Assembly (NCBI GenBank): GCA_030490835.1
Contig: CM059972.1
Location: 48,401,452 to 48,465,451, forward strand
Reading direction: 5' to 3'
Source of the DNA: Annona cherimola
Lineage: Eukaryota; Streptophyta; Magnoliopsida; Magnoliales; Annonaceae
Length of the DNA: 64,000 nucleotides
Of this stretch, positions 34,553 to 48,071 are shown one piece after another. Position numbers and translations under genes: made by a program. The notes beneath the pieces are model-generated. The model worked only from the letters and a program-made list of their open reading frames with translations. It did no database searches and was not told the DNA's origin. The first letter of the stretch is position 1. Each line of letters starts with the position of its first letter.

Positions 34553-36320
34553 GCCTTTAAAAAAAAAAAAAATTACATAATCAACCCAATTTCAAAAGTG
34601 GGTTAGTTCAGATTTGATAATTGACAACCCAACCCGATTTCATATATTAATATATAATATAATTAATTATTAATAAATAATCTTACATTAGACATAATAC
34701 ATAAGATTTGACTAGACATTATTAATTTAAAATTAAATTATTTAACAATTACATCATTGTATAAGCCATAAATTGAGAGGTATCCCTATAAAAAAGATTA
34801 ATTTTTATTCTTTCATATACATTTATATTTTAAAAAATAGATTTTATTAAGCAAAATATTTTTAAATGTTATATATTTTATTAACCTAATTTCTAACACG
34901 AACAAAACAGACTTTTTTAAGATTAAAATAGAGTTAGATTAAGATTTGATAAATATGTGGGTTAGGTTATATTTACCCAACCCTAGTCAACCCACCTCAA
35001 TTTACAATCTTAGTACCACCATTGATCTTTTTCTGTTGTAGGCAGTAACCAGGCCTGTTTTGATTTTTTTTTTTATTTTTTAGATGCTTATATAATTATC
35101 ATGTATTTATGGTTTAAAAAATTTTCACGTATTTAAATTAGTATAAAGAATTTGATCTTGCATTTCAATGTACTTCCACAACATCTAGCTCCTTAGAAAC
35201 ACGAATCTCCATGCCCTCCAACGATCATCATCAAGTAGGTCACCCTCGTAAAAAATAATTCAAACAAAAAATAAAGGCAGGGATAGAAATATAATTCGGA
35301 AAAGTAGAATTACCACGCTAGTGTTTACCTGATTTTTTGAATGCGCGCAAGCGTACCATGCTGGGGAAGGATTCGCCTCTGGTATTTCGGTAGCAAAAAG
35401 TAGAATTGCACGAAAGCAGACTAAAAGCAGATATGGTAAAAACACTGCCGCAGTGTGTTATTCCTGACATTGAATAAATACCTTTGTACCCTACATATAT
35501 ATATATATATACCATATTTCATGCTTTCTCATTTTACAGTGATGATGATGATAAATAAACAGGTGGTCAGTAAGAACTCTCTGCTATCAGCGCCCTATGA
35601 ATGGAATAACTTAATTTTAAAACGCAAAGAAGAAAAAGAAAAAGTAACACAGAAAAAATCTAGAGCAGTTTACCCAAGGCCCAATCCAACCCTCACTCTC
35701 CCTTCAAAAAAAAAAAAAAAATGGTAATAATAATAATAAAATAAAAACTTGTTCTAAGCTCTCCTCTGTACTCATTTTTCCATGTGGATAGAGATCACGC
35801 AACCTCAGTAAGTTCCTTTCCTTTTTCTTGTTTGTCCACTTTTTTTTTTCGAAGTTCCTTTTCTTTTTCTTGTTTGTCCCTCCCCCTTTTTTTTTTTTTT
35901 TTTTCTTTTTTTCTTTTTAGCTCCCTCCCACGTTTTATGTTTCTTGCTTCTCCACATGATCATCTGCTGCTTCTACAACCCCCCTTTTCCTCCTTTGTTC
36001 ACCTTCTGCGAAAAAGCATTTCCAATCCGCTTGATACGTTCCTTTCTTGCCAGCTTTTCTGTCTTTTCCCTCTCAAGAGATGCCAACCTTCCACAAACTA
36101 CCATCAGAGGAATCTGTCCATACGTTGGGTGCAAACAGGCAAAGAACCAGCAACTATAAATAAAAATCCAGTTCCCACTTCATGAAGCTGGCATCATCTC
36201 TGTGCCAATCATTCCTTGGCATGAAGTCCATTAGAATAAGCTGAATCAAAATGGACTAGTAATTCCCATTTAGAACGACTACTTCCCCTGATGCATGGAT
36301 CTTCTCCTCCTTATGACACA
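34553..36320. other. Intergenic DNA downstream of the SPL gene
   Basis: AT-rich, with poly(A) near 34560 and 35707, a TA run near 35490 and T-rich tracts at 35845-35920. The part nearest 36320 must include the 3' untranslated region of the SPL gene, but I cannot fix its end. Open frames here, such as 35784-36185, look like low-complexity chance. Confidence 0.5.
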
Positions 36321-39300
36321 CTACATCGTACCGAAGCATATATTCTCCCATTTGAAGGGGGCAACTGAACCAATATCAGGTAAACCTCTGAGGAACAAGC
36401 ACACACAAACACAAACAGCAGCAATTGCGAGCATCGAGTGGATGTAAGGCCGATGGAGAAGGCCTTGAGCACCTGGCATTCTCCTGGTCTGCTTGATCGC
36501 TGCTGCTGCACAGCACATGGTGCACGCCTTTGGTTGAAGAGGTTGAGGATTTGGGTTACCAATATAAGACTGGTCTCTGGAGATCTCCCCACTAGGAACT
36601 GTTATAGATACTTCGCCGTTTCTCCGTTCAGCAACCTTCCTAGCCACTAATTTGTTGTAAGAGTGATTGTTCCTCATCATGGCATAAGCATAAGGGGTCT
36701 TCCCATTTGCATCTAATAGAGAGCTCCAACAGTTCAAGCCAATCTGAGAAATCAGAAAAGAAAACATTTAAAATTAAAGAAAACAGCAGTTAGCATAGAT
36801 CTGAAATCATTTAAGGTTCCCATCCGTTCCTTGGATAGTCAATCAGCATTTTTAATGCAAAAACATCATGCAGAAGTGTAAGAACGATCCCAAAGAGCAC
36901 ACGTTTAACAGTCAAATGGCAAAGGGAATTTATAATGTGTCAAACCCAAAATCCAATGCATCATCAAAAAACAGAGACTGGAGAGCAAAAATAAAGGCAT
37001 AGCATCTTACCCCCTGTGGATCACTTGTAAGTGCGTCAACCATGTCCAAGGACTCCTGAGTGCATGCAGCCAAATGCAGTGGAGTGACACCACCTGGCCC
37101 AGTAAGATTTGGAGGAAAGAGGTACATCTTTGATGGCTTGGTTACAGAATAGTGAAGAAGCAAGTCAACCATTTTCCTGCACTTCCTCTTGACTGCTCTG
37201 TTCAAGAGGTGGATCTCCACTAGTGTTTCAATAGCTTCCTTCAATGATCCATCTGCTCCAGAATACCATTCTAGGACAATATCCAGAAGAGTTTTTACCA
37301 GAGCCAACCAGTCCCGCTCAACCGAAAATGTAAACAGGAACTTCAACCGAACACAAGACAAACTGGCACTAGGTATATTGTTTGATGTACTTTTTCGTTG
37401 GAATAACCACCCAAGTTCATTCAGGAACTGCAGATCACTCTCCCTGGACCTTGGCTGTCCAAAATCCTGAATCTGCTCTCTGTTGGTAACATTAACATCC
37501 ACAGCCTTAGCGTCTTCCTCAAACTCAAATTCAAGGGTTCTCAGTTCTTGACAGATAGCAGCATCTGCAATTATAAGAGGAAAACTATTGCCTTTGAAAC
37601 CATTCTCCACCTGCACATAATTACAAATGAAATCATTCAAACAGAGAATGATAGAGCAAGAGCAGAAACTCCAGTAAAATTTCAAGAAGACATATCTGAT
37701 GTTCAGATTTATTTCACCCCCTTGCATTTACAATTTTTTCCACTTTTTTCATGCATTACCTCTATAAAACAGCGACCCAAGAGGCTGGGAGCACCACCAG
37801 GAAAATTAAATCTCTCCATGCTCAAGTCTTCTTCAGAAGTGCCTGAATAAGCTGATCCTGAAACTTCTTTAGATGTGTATCCACCCATGTAAGTGCAATG
37901 AATTCTGCATACAGCAAATTTTGTTTATTTTTGAAGAAAAGACTATCCCAGAGTTAGTAGTTGAAACATGAGCACATCCCTCTACTTACTTGGTACCAGG
38001 AGCTGATAAATTGCGTCCTTTCAGAATCAATGAGGTCTCTTGCCCACTAACAACTGCCAGAGGTGACACTGACATCAACTCTGGGGCACTCCATGTTCTC
38101 CAGGATTTGCACATCCGAGTCTTTCCTGATTTTTAGGAACAAGAAGCAAAATTAGAAGACTTTCTATCCATGAATTTTGAACTATAATAACTGCTTAGAC
38201 AGTCCATTAAATGTCGATTGTTGTTCTGCCAATTAGCTAAATAAAGATAGCCACAGAAACTCAATAAAAATATCCAACTGCCCTCTATTAAAGTTGAACT
38301 AGAAATCTAATAATAAAATAATGATTCTCACCATCTTTATACAAGATTAGTTGCCTCTCAGTATGGATCATGAACCTGCCACTTCTCCAGAAGTCAGAAA
38401 TGGGATCCTCAACAAGAAAACTGACACGCTGAAGGAGATCCTCTTGTAGCTGCAATTACACATATCCCCACAACAAATAAATAGAGGACACTGGCATGCC
38501 AATTGGTATATCAACTTAACATGAATTAGACCCACCTGCTCCCACGCAACAGATGGCATTGAGAGATAGATTGACAAGACCACACAACCTGGTCTAATGT
38601 AACTCTCCATTTCTGAAGGGCTATGAGAAAGCCAGTTGAAAATCTGAAACAGAAGAAAAACATAATTAGCTTTCCATGCCCAAAAAAAAAGATCAAAAAG
38701 AAAAAGCAATGCAAGCAATCACATTCTGTGTTGCACTTCCTTCACCTGAGTTCGCAGGTTCCCTGGGAAATTACTGGGGTCCTTGTCAAAGAGTTTGAAC
38801 ATGATTCGACCAGTCCGATCCTGCCAAGGTGGACAATAAGATTATTTTAATTCCCAAAGAAGAATTTATGCTAGATTGTATGTACGTCTTACGAGAAAAT
38901 GAAGAACCAAAATATCATCAAAATTTTAGAATAAAACTCTAATTGCTCAGCTCTTTGAGATACTTGTAAGGTGTGCCTGTTTGCTATAAAATTTCCTTCT
39001 TCAATCAAAAAAAAAAAAAAAACAAAGCAAATGCAAAGGAAAGTCATCCACAATGGCAATGATGCATACCTGGCTATCAGAATTAGAACTAGAAGGCGAA
39101 TGATCTGAGCCTGATGAAGAAGTATACCCAGCTTGGTATGGTTGATTTGAAGCAGTACCAGCATTTTCAGCCCTTGCATTAGGTGTCCTAAAAAGGTCCA
39201 AACCTGAGTTCCATCCAAGGCTTGTACTAGATTCAATTGCCCCATTATCTACTCTATTATCTGATATCCTATCTGGCTTCGTCATTTCTGTCGCTGAATG

Positions 39301-41197
39301 TAGAGGGAAAAGTTTCTGCTCAACAGGAGATGATGAAGGTGACCTCTCCTCAATGGGATTACTGCTATCAGAGGAGAAATATTTCCTTGAAGACCCAAAT
39401 TTCTGCAGACTGTCGTCCTCTGGAGAAGAACTAAATAGCTGCAATGGTAAACTAGGTCTAGGTTCCAGAACAGCACACTCCGAAACATCCGGCGGAGATC
39501 TATAACTTCCATTACTGAGCTCCACTGCTGTTGATGCAAATGAAGAACACTTCTTTTCTAAATCAATGCAAGCTGCCCGCTCTAGGAAGCTAACCTTCGA
39601 TTTATCATCACCAGAGTTCTCACTGCTTCCTCTCTTTAGAAGTGCAAGGGCTTCAGGAGATGCAGCAGCCAATGCTGCAGAAAGAACAGCAAACAAGTCC
39701 ACTGGGGACGCAACAGGAGGATTTCCATTTGCCTGAGAAGGATGTTCAGCAGAACCTTGGGGAGCATGTGAAACATTGAGATCTAAGCTTCCTGGCAAAG
39801 GCAACCTCAAGGAGGAATTCATAGCGATTGGCATCGAGTTCATCTTGCTAAGAATCTGGATAAGCTGATCTTTATCAGGAATCAAGGGACCACCAGCAGT
39901 CTTATTTGAATTATTCCCTGCAATCGCAACCCGCCAAAATAAAAACCCATCTAGCAGGCAAACCACCATCAACAATGACTGGAATTAACACCTTTTTACT
40001 AACCTTGCATGCGTGCCAAAATACTCAACAGATTTACAATATCCAAATTTCCGCCACTGCCGTTCTCCTGACCACCTGGGACCAACAACCGTGAGGAAGC
40101 ATCCTCAGGTTGGGTTTTCCTTCTGCGTCGGTTATGCCCTGCAAGCCTACGCCTACAGCTTCTTTTTCCCTCATCAAACTCGGAAAGCGGGTGAAATCTG
40201 TGCAAGGATTTACAGAAAAAGATCAGGAAAATAGATACGAAAACGGAGTCCTAGAAATTCAAATCCAAGTTGAAAGAAACAGGTTTTAATCCAGAAATGC
40301 TGTAATGAATTCCAAAATACCCGGAAAGTCTCAAATCACCAAGTCCGGACCAAAGAATTGAAGCACCCCATAAATCGATTACATGAAAAAACAAAAAAGT
40401 TCAAGAATGGCAATCTCAATAGGACCGAACTGAGGTTCATCAAGTCTACAAAAAACCAAAATGAAGATTTTCTCACCCAAACACCTGCCTAGTTCTTTAG
40501 GTTTGAAAAGAAAACAAAAAAAAAAAAAAAAAAAAGATAATTTCGTCTGCTTCGGGTACCTGCTACACTGCTGGCAGAATCTCTGCATTTGCTGCCCCAC
40601 TAGAGCCTTGGTTGTCTTGCTGTGAAACTCGCAAACCTTATGCCGACGGTGATAATCCTTAGCATTTGTCAGATCCCCCTTGCAATCATCCACCTGACAC
40701 ATTGGATAGTTGCTGGCTCCCCCCGGAGAGCCAGATCGAACTCGCTTGTTCGGCCTCCCCCCAGCCTCTTCCGCTGAATACGAGCTGCCTCCAAGCTTCA
40801 ACGTCAGATTCTCCCCACCCTGCTCCGTCGAGCTCTTCGCCAAAACAGGAGCAGGCTTCAAAGCTTCCTCCCCTTTCTTCTTCTTCTCCGTCTCCGCCGT
40901 CCCGAGCCGGAGAACATCTCCGGCATCACCGGTCGAAGGTTTTGCTACGAACGAAGTACTATCCCATTCCCAAGACTTGTTACTCCAATGATTCTTGTTA
41001 GGGTTTTGGAACCCCGAATTCAACCGCTGCTGCTGCTGTTGGAGCTGCAGAAACTGTTGCTGCTGCTGCTGAAAACTGCCATTCTGCCAAGGAAAATCCC
41101 GCTTCTTCGTCATAGAAGTCGCCTCGCAGAACCGTCCGGAAAGCGCCTGGTGAATGAAAAACGGAGCGGCTACTTGTGGCCCCACCTCTCCTTCCAT
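36321..41197 (-). CDS. SPL14-like: SQUAMOSA promoter-binding-like protein, SPL14/SPL16 type (10 exons)
   Basis: Nuclear DNA-binding regulator of the large-SPL group, expected to bind GTAC-core sites. Coding exons on the minus strand: 41197-40560, 40197-40004, 39917-39070, 38820-38746, 38643-38536, 38449-38332, 38125-37990, 37904-37760, 37610-37011, 36743-36321. All introns are GT-AG and phases agree, giving 1094 residues; Arabidopsis SPL14 has about 1035. The start [19 protein letters not shown] matches the family N-terminus. Glutamine runs: 43-57. SBP domain: about 166-240, with zinc ligands C167, C172, C189, H192 and C208, C211, H215, C227, and a basic nuclear signal at 224-240. An ankyrin-type TPLHLAA segment lies near 930-954, and a hydrophobic, cysteine-rich C-terminal helix near 1055-1074. 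No miR156-like site was noticed, as expected for this clade. The paralogue assignment is by resemblance. Confidence 0.95.
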
Positions 41198-42430
41198 CTT
41201 TATCTGAAACCCTAATTTCTAGTCCCTCTCTCTCCTTCCCCTTCTCTCTCTCTTACCTCAACGCCCGTCCCTCTGACCAGCCAAAAACAAAAGCAGAGAA
41301 GGATTAAGCGAGAAAATACAACTTCCGAAGAGGAACAACAACGGTAGTCGAAATCTTTTAGCCTTTTTAGCTCTCCTTCCGATTCGGATGATCGCTGAAT
41401 CCGTAACATAGAAGTTCACCTCCTCCTCCGCACCGTCCTAGACGGAGCCGAACTGGAGAGACGAAATTCTACGACTACCCCCTACAACCCAAGTTCGGTT
41501 CTCTTCCTCTAATGGATAGACGAGATTCACATACCTCTACCGCTTCCACAACGGCTCCCACATCTTTCACTCCTAAAGAGCCTCCCAACCCGATCAAACA
41601 CGCAAGAATTTGCAGAAACCACAACCCCGTCGCAATTCGATGATTCCAAACCCTTCGCCAAAGCCAAATCAGCTGGAACTCGGAAGCAAGCCGGAAATCC
41701 GCGGACGACGGTCGAGATCGTAGCTCTAAATTCCACGATTCATAGCTGCCGATCAACGGATCTGGAAGAAAACGAGAAGGAATTCGAGTCTGCTGAGATG
41801 GATTCCTCCTCGCGGTAGAGCAAAGGCGTGGATTTTCTTCTCCCCTTCTTTCTCCTCTCTTTCTTTGTCTTTCCCTCCGCGCTGTCTTCTTTTCTACTTC
41901 TGAGTTGGGCGGGGCTCGGGAGTAAAAACTCCGCGGTCAGTCAGGGTTTTCCTGTAAAAATTCTCGATCCGCGGAGGCAAAAAAGGCGACGAAGAATCAA
42001 ATTGGTACGGAGGCCGAGTTCCTACGCTGGTGGTAAAAACGACGGAGGATTTTTTTCGTTCCACGCGTCTGCGTCAACGTCTTTTTTCAATTTCGCCCCG
42101 GGGCAACGAAGTCTCACCTGATCCGGAACCACTACCTGCAAAAGTGAAATAACGGAAATGCCCTTGCTTTTTTCACCGTACTTCCGCTGAGTCGAATGAC
42201 GAAAATGCCACTGGGCTGCGGCGGTGCGGGAAAGAAGTTTCCGCCTGCGTTCGGGTGGCCCTCTCGGCACGTGATTATCCGTCGATGAAATTACTGAAAT
42301 GCCCCGCACAGGAACCCTGCCTGGCCGAGTCGTGGCTCTCTTTCCACCGTTCAGAAACGAGCAAGACATTGATGAGACGCTAGATCCGAGCCGTTGGTTT
42401 TGCCGGGTGCCGCCGTTGAAGATTATGATG
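41198..42430 (-). promoter_or_regulatory. Leader and GC-rich promoter region of the SPL gene
   Basis: Upstream of the SPL start the sequence is CT-rich (plus strand) to about 41880, then GC-rich to about 42420, and drops sharply to AT-rich beyond. Two upstream open frames lie on the minus strand: 41756-41475 and 41409-41212. Open frames on both strands at 41828-42369 overlap and have no domains, so I read this as promoter rather than a neighbouring gene. No clear TATA box was picked out. Confidence 0.55.
41212..41409 (-). promoter_or_regulatory. Upstream open reading frame before the SPL start
   Basis: A 65-codon frame starting MLRIQRSSESEGELKRLK ends at 41212, leaving 14 nt to the SPL ATG at 41197. 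If the transcript starts upstream of 41409 it would be met first by ribosomes and could lower translation of the SPL protein. The peptide is rich in E, R and C with no known domain. Whether it is transcribed is not shown by the sequence. Confidence 0.4.
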
Positions 42431-45400
42431 TAGTGTTCTGTAAATCCTATGGAGTTACGAAGCTCATAATGTGAACTGTTAAGGAGCTTGGTTCAAAGAT
42501 AGCTTTGATTTTGATGGAAGCAAATATAAAGGTTTTAGTAAATTCGCAGCGGTTGACTGGGATGAGATTGGATTTCCCGTCTTTTATTTTTTTGTTGGTA
42601 CACATTTTTTACTTGTATTCATTCTTATTGTATTTTTATTTACTTTCAGTACGTTTGAGTACGTTTTTACCTATTCTTAATATATTTTCATTTCAAATTT
42701 TTATCTCATCCTCATCTCGTCAAATCTTGAGATCGAATAACAAAGTCTTAATTTGGATTAAAGAAATATCTGGTGGTACAAGGTCATTGATCCAAATTTT
42801 TTTCCCATAAATAAATATATTAAATGCATCATCACGTCAATTTAAATTATCAAGACAGACGGGATATGATACCGAACCATGTGTAATACCTTTTGGATAA
42901 TTATTCAATACTTCCGTATGCGCGAGCGTCTATATTTTAAAATGTTTTTTTCAAAATATTAATTATTCATCATGTTTATCTACGTACAATTTAAAAAATT
43001 ATATATATTGCAAACTTTTATACACTATATATTGCATATTTTTTATGATTTTCATAGTTTATATATTCACTCTCAGAATACGCTACTTTTCAGAAGATCG
43101 CTTGTTACCGTAAGTATTATTACATCATCGAATTACCCAATTTGTTAAATCTAATTTATTCATTACTTTTGTTACTATTTTATAGCTAAAATTTTAAATA
43201 TATGTTAATTGTGTACTTGAATACGGAGCACCCTATCTTATATGATGTGGAGATTCAAACATTATCTTTGAACTTGAGTAGGACAGAGTTCACTCATGTG
43301 TAGAGGAATCAAGTTATGTATCTCTTAGCAGATTTTTCTTTTGAAAGTTTGGAGAATAATCGTGTATGACTTAATAACCTACTATTTTTTTTATAACTCA
43401 TTTAACTCATATAACCTTTTCAACCCGTTCAACCCGTTTAGTAACTCATTTAACTCATATAACCTGTTCAACCCGTTTAATTCGTTTAACCCATTTAACT
43501 CGCTTAACTCGTTAAAGTTTTATATATATACATTCCCTCTCTAAGTCTCCTCAAGTCACCTAATTTTTATTTTTCCATTGCTGCCCTAATTTTATTTTTC
43601 CGTTACTGCCCGATTTCCATTTCCCCTGCACCAAAAACACCATCTCATCTCTCCCTGCGAGATCATCATCTACTAGAGTTTAGGCTTTCAGGTTATTTGC
43701 TATCCAACCCGTTAACAACTCACCAACCCGTTTATTAAATGAGTTATAAATGGGTTGAGGTTGAGGTTTTTTAAATGGGTTAATAAACGGATTAGGGTTG
43801 AGATATTTTAAATGGGTTAGGATTAGGATTAGGCTCCAACCCATTCAATCCGATCCGTTATCACCCTTAGTACTTTGTTAAGCTTGAAATTAAGATAATA
43901 AAATTTCCGCCACTAAGGCAGTGCTTAAGTGGTGAACCACACTAGCATCAAAAGTGTTGCGCGGAGTTCAAAACTTCGACAACAGTTTACGTTCCTTCAG
44001 TGACGAAGGTATTATTTGGTTTTTCCTTAGGGTGAGGGTATTATTTGGTTCCTCTTTATGACGAGAATTATTCATGTACTAATTTGTAACATCAGATAAC
44101 TTAATATTTATATATATATATAAATAAATAAAAAAAAGATAATAAAATTTCCATACTTGCATTCACTCTCAAATTAGATACAAATTTATTGTTGATCTAA
44201 ATCTAGGATTAAATGTTGCCAAAGACAATGGATAAATTTAAACTATCGTCCCACATGAGAATTTTTTAGTCTTGGTATATCATATTTTCGTGCGATTGCT
44301 TTTTGTCATCTAGAAGTGCATTTCAGCAGCAGCGTCCGTGCATGTGTTTAGGACCATCCTTTGAATTTTTTTTTTTTATTTTCAATACTAATTTTTATTT
44401 TTTAGATTCCCCGTTTAATATTTTATTTTTCAATACATAACTTTAGCTTTTATTTTCTCTATGCTAATTTTTTATTCGGAACATAATATTTCAGATCTTA
44501 TTCCACAACAACCCCTTCTCATTCAATTTCTCATTTTAAAAGTGTAATTAGCAAGATGATGATGGTAGGATGGAATATTCATTTTAGAAAAACATTTTTC
44601 TCATTTTCAAAAATAACAATATATTTTTCTATTTTCAATACAATTTTTCTCAATCTCAATATACTTTTCTCATTTATATCCCAATAATACTTTTCCATTT
44701 GGCATCCTCACCCCATCTTCATGTCATTCAAAAAGCCAAAATGTGATACGCAGCATTATTATGTGTTAAAAATAAGCTAGCTGAAACTTTCATTAAAAAA
44801 AATAAATAATAATAAGCTAGCTGAAGCGTACCACTTGAAAATGTGATTAATTTATGTCTCAAAAAACTATCGTCACTGCCCTGCTTAGCGGGGGCCAGAT
44901 TAGATTTCCTAGTCAAACTTGGAATTTAGGATAATTGTGATTGAAAGTCCTATAGACAGTCAAAAGAACATACGAAAAAGGGTTTTGCATCTACACTATC
45001 TTAGGCTTGAGAAATTCATTGTATCAGTACTTTTTGTTGGTATTAGGATTGGATGGATGTATTTGTACATATGTGGATAGAGTCAGACATTTATTGCCGT
45101 GATTTGGACCACAACCCATTAACTGTTCATAGCAACTCACACCCAATATAGAGTTCTCGTATCCCACACCTTTTTTGGGTAACCATGGTCCATGCATGAG
45201 ATAACTGCCAACATTTCCGAAATGGATTACTGTTGATTCTCACGTATTGCAAATGTGAAAATCCCTCATTTGAATTTTTAGTTTTTTATACGACGTATCA
45301 TTGTATTCTAATCAATTTATCATTAATTTGGCACCATTGCTAGCTAGTATGCATTTTTTAAAAAAATCCATCTCAATTATAGGCTTGTGTGGATGGCCAA

Positions 45401-45433
45401 GATTAGGAGAAGCATGTTGGGGTGTTAGGAAAG
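42431..45433. other. AT-rich intergenic DNA with repeat debris
   Basis: No supported gene. It contains the AACCCGTT-rich tracts at 43377-43869. The latter end in ...GTTATCACCCTTA, whose inverse TAAGGGTGATAAC resembles the TAGGGGTG ends of hAT elements, so this may be a hAT-type remnant. A TA-rich run lies near 44112. Confidence 0.45.
43377..43520. repeat. Irregular AACTCATTTAACYCGTT repeat tract
   Basis: A segment of about 60 bp (AACTCATTTAACTCATATAACC and CAACCCGTT parts) occurs twice, followed by shorter related units to about 43520. Inverted relatives (AAATGGGTT) lie at 43745-43825. Confidence 0.6.
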
Positions 45434-48071
45434 TGTGGCGCCCCAAACCGAGGTGTCCACATAAGCCTTACTCCGGGATCTTGTCGTTTGGTAAATGTAA
45501 GTCAGGATTGTTGCCCTGAACACGCGGCGGGTTCTTAATTGGATCTCGTCCAATTTTTTTCTTCTTTTCATTCATCACTTAAGCATACACTATATTCATA
45601 ATAAACTCATCTATATCATCATAAAACCATTTAATTCATAATAAACTCATCCATATCATCATAAAACCATTCAATTCATAATAAACTCATCCATATCATC
45701 ATAAAATCATTCGTATCTTCTTTTTATTGAAAAAATTCACACAAGTACAATCATGTCTGTAATATCCATAAAACATGTCTTCAACACGATTATCATACAT
45801 TTGTCTTTTTGGACGCATACATATAATTGCAATTAAATTTGCAGGCCATTTCTATCTTGCATCTTTTAAGAGTCAGCTCCATAGCCTGTTTGTCATTTTG
45901 AAAACACATATGAGTAATAATACTCAGTAAGCAAGCCTTTTTCTTTGACAAGTAAACATTTTCCTTTCATTCAAATGCATTTCTCCCCATTTGGTAGGAG
46001 ACACTTACTAAGTGATCAATTACCAATGGGACAGAAACCTTTTCATGCATTTCATGAGAATGCAATGCATTCATTCATTCATGACTTTTCTTTGTGCCTC
46101 CAACCTCTGGGAGGACGCCGCCAGCACATAGCCCTTGCGACTTGACAATAGTGAAGGGGGATCCTCAATCCGCTTTCTACCTCCACCAAAGCCTCTTCCT
46201 TGTGCACCATGAACATACACATATGCCAGCATGACATGCTCCATAAAACTTGATAAATCATTTAGAAAGTAATTTAACAAGCAGTTAGCAATCATTTCAT
46301 GTAAAGCATTATAGGAATGATCGTCCTTAAATATAATTTATAAAACATGTGAGTAAACAATTTGCAATCATTTACAAACATTTTAAAAAGCATATAGCTT
46401 GCTTACCTCCTCAGTCTGTATCCTCCACCTTTTCCTTTCCTTTTCCTATACAAGGAAAAATAATATTTTATTTATATTATTTCATGTCTTAGATTGCTTT
46501 CCATGCATGCTTTATAATCATTTATCCATAAATTCTTTAAAAATTTCATCATTATATTTAAATATTAATCTCAAATTTTCTCCAAAATCACGCTGTTTAC
46601 TGTAGCAAATTACTGTTCATCCGAGGTTACTATTCACAGAGACGTAGTCACTGTTCATGGGTTCCAAAAATTGATATTTTTCAAAAAATAAAAAATACCA
46701 TGACATAGCTTATTCTTAGTATATCATGGAAAAATTCATACATTTTGAATTTATCATCATTTACTTGGATAAATAAATCATTTTCTCCATATACTAAAAA
46801 TCAACATAAATTCACTTAAGCATAATCCTTAATTCCAAAAATCATGAAATTAGTATATCATCATTCCAACATCATATTTATCATATTGATACATCCCAAA
46901 TCATCATTTATCATTTTTGGAGTATTATTTACACATATCATATGCTATCTTCCCGAATGCTCCATCTTTGCTTCAAATTTTTGATGTTTTGGCATAATTC
47001 CGATTAAGCATTATAACTATACTTATTTTCTCATGCTTAGACATTATCTAAGCATGATTTTACCCTACTTAATATTCAAAAAAAAATTAGAAAAAAATTG
47101 CTTACCCGAAGTGAAGATATGTCTCTTATTTTCACACTTTCTCTCTCTAACTTCTTCCTTTTCTTTCTTCTCAAGGATAAAACGTAATGGGGGATGGAAA
47201 ATGCTCAAATGGAGCTGAGAGAATGATGCCTTGGACTTCCCCCCTGCTGCCCTATTTATAGGGTTGGATTTTTCAAGAATTTAGAATTTACCCCCTAGCT
47301 TTGAGGTATTTAATTATAAATTGGTATTTCTTTTTAATTTTGAAAAATGTCTTGAGCCAAGAGCAGCCACCCTAGGCCTGCTCCAGCCCCCTATGGCAGC
47401 CCTATTTTTCCTAGATTTTAATTTATTAAAATTAATTATTTTTAAGCAAATTAATCTCAACCGTTGATATATGATAAGATTAATTTGTGGCCATTGGATT
47501 TGGCCCCAAAAGTCAACAGCCCCTGCACGTCCAGCCATGTAGCTGCCTTTCATTTAATTTTTTTATTTTTTAATTTTAATAAAAAGTCAAAAGTAGCATT
47601 AATGAAAAATTAAGCTACTTTTTGATCTCCTTTTGACGTTTCATCTTGACCCTTAATTTATGATTTTTATCACATCTTAAACCATTCATCATGTCCATCA
47701 TGAATTTTTAACCATCCATAAAAAATTTCATCAAAATCCGACGCTCGGATTGCAAATTATGAATTTTTCTTTAATTTTTTACTAAAATCCAAAATTCTAT
47801 TAAAATATCAAAAAGTATTGCTATTTCGTCCTGTAGTGATTAAATCTCATTTTTCGTCTTTTTGTGATTAAGTTAATCCATGTGATTAACTATTAATCAC
47901 ATGTCTTAATCTCAGGGGTTACTATTCACATTCACTATTCATCCAAATTTTATAATTATTTTAATCTCTGTTTTCACATATTTTCATACTCATAAATATA
48001 TATTTTATTAATACATTACCTAGGGTTTACAACCCTAGGGTTTTATACGCGTCTAAAATTGGAGTTTCACA
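45434..48071 (-). mobile_element. Solo LTR, TGTGGCGCC family, copy D
   Basis: 2638 bp, TGTGGCGCCCC to GAGTTTCACA, flanked by GAAAG (45429-45433) and TAAAG (48072-48076), a duplication with one difference. TATAAATA at 47260-47253 gives minus orientation. It is the only copy outside the copia nest. It shares with copy A the AGTAATAATACTCAGTAAGCAAGCC block near 45910-45935. Confidence 0.88.
45594..45713. repeat. 40-bp triplication inside solo LTR D
   Basis: Three tandem units of 40 bp beginning ATTCATAATAAACTCATC at 45594, 45634 and 45674. Copy A has a single unit near 10893. Confidence 0.85.

Noticed and set aside
35784..36185. 133-codon frame rich in F, S and L
   Set aside because: Derived from T-rich low-complexity tracts downstream of the SPL gene.
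41828..42369. Frames of 97 and 115 codons on opposite strands, possible divergent gene next to SPL
   Set aside because: GC-rich promoter composition explains them; the two frames overlap and neither has a domain.
43700..43869. Complete hAT-type MITE with ends TAAGGGTGATAAC
   Set aside because: Only one plausible terminus is visible; no matching left end or 8-bp duplication was found.
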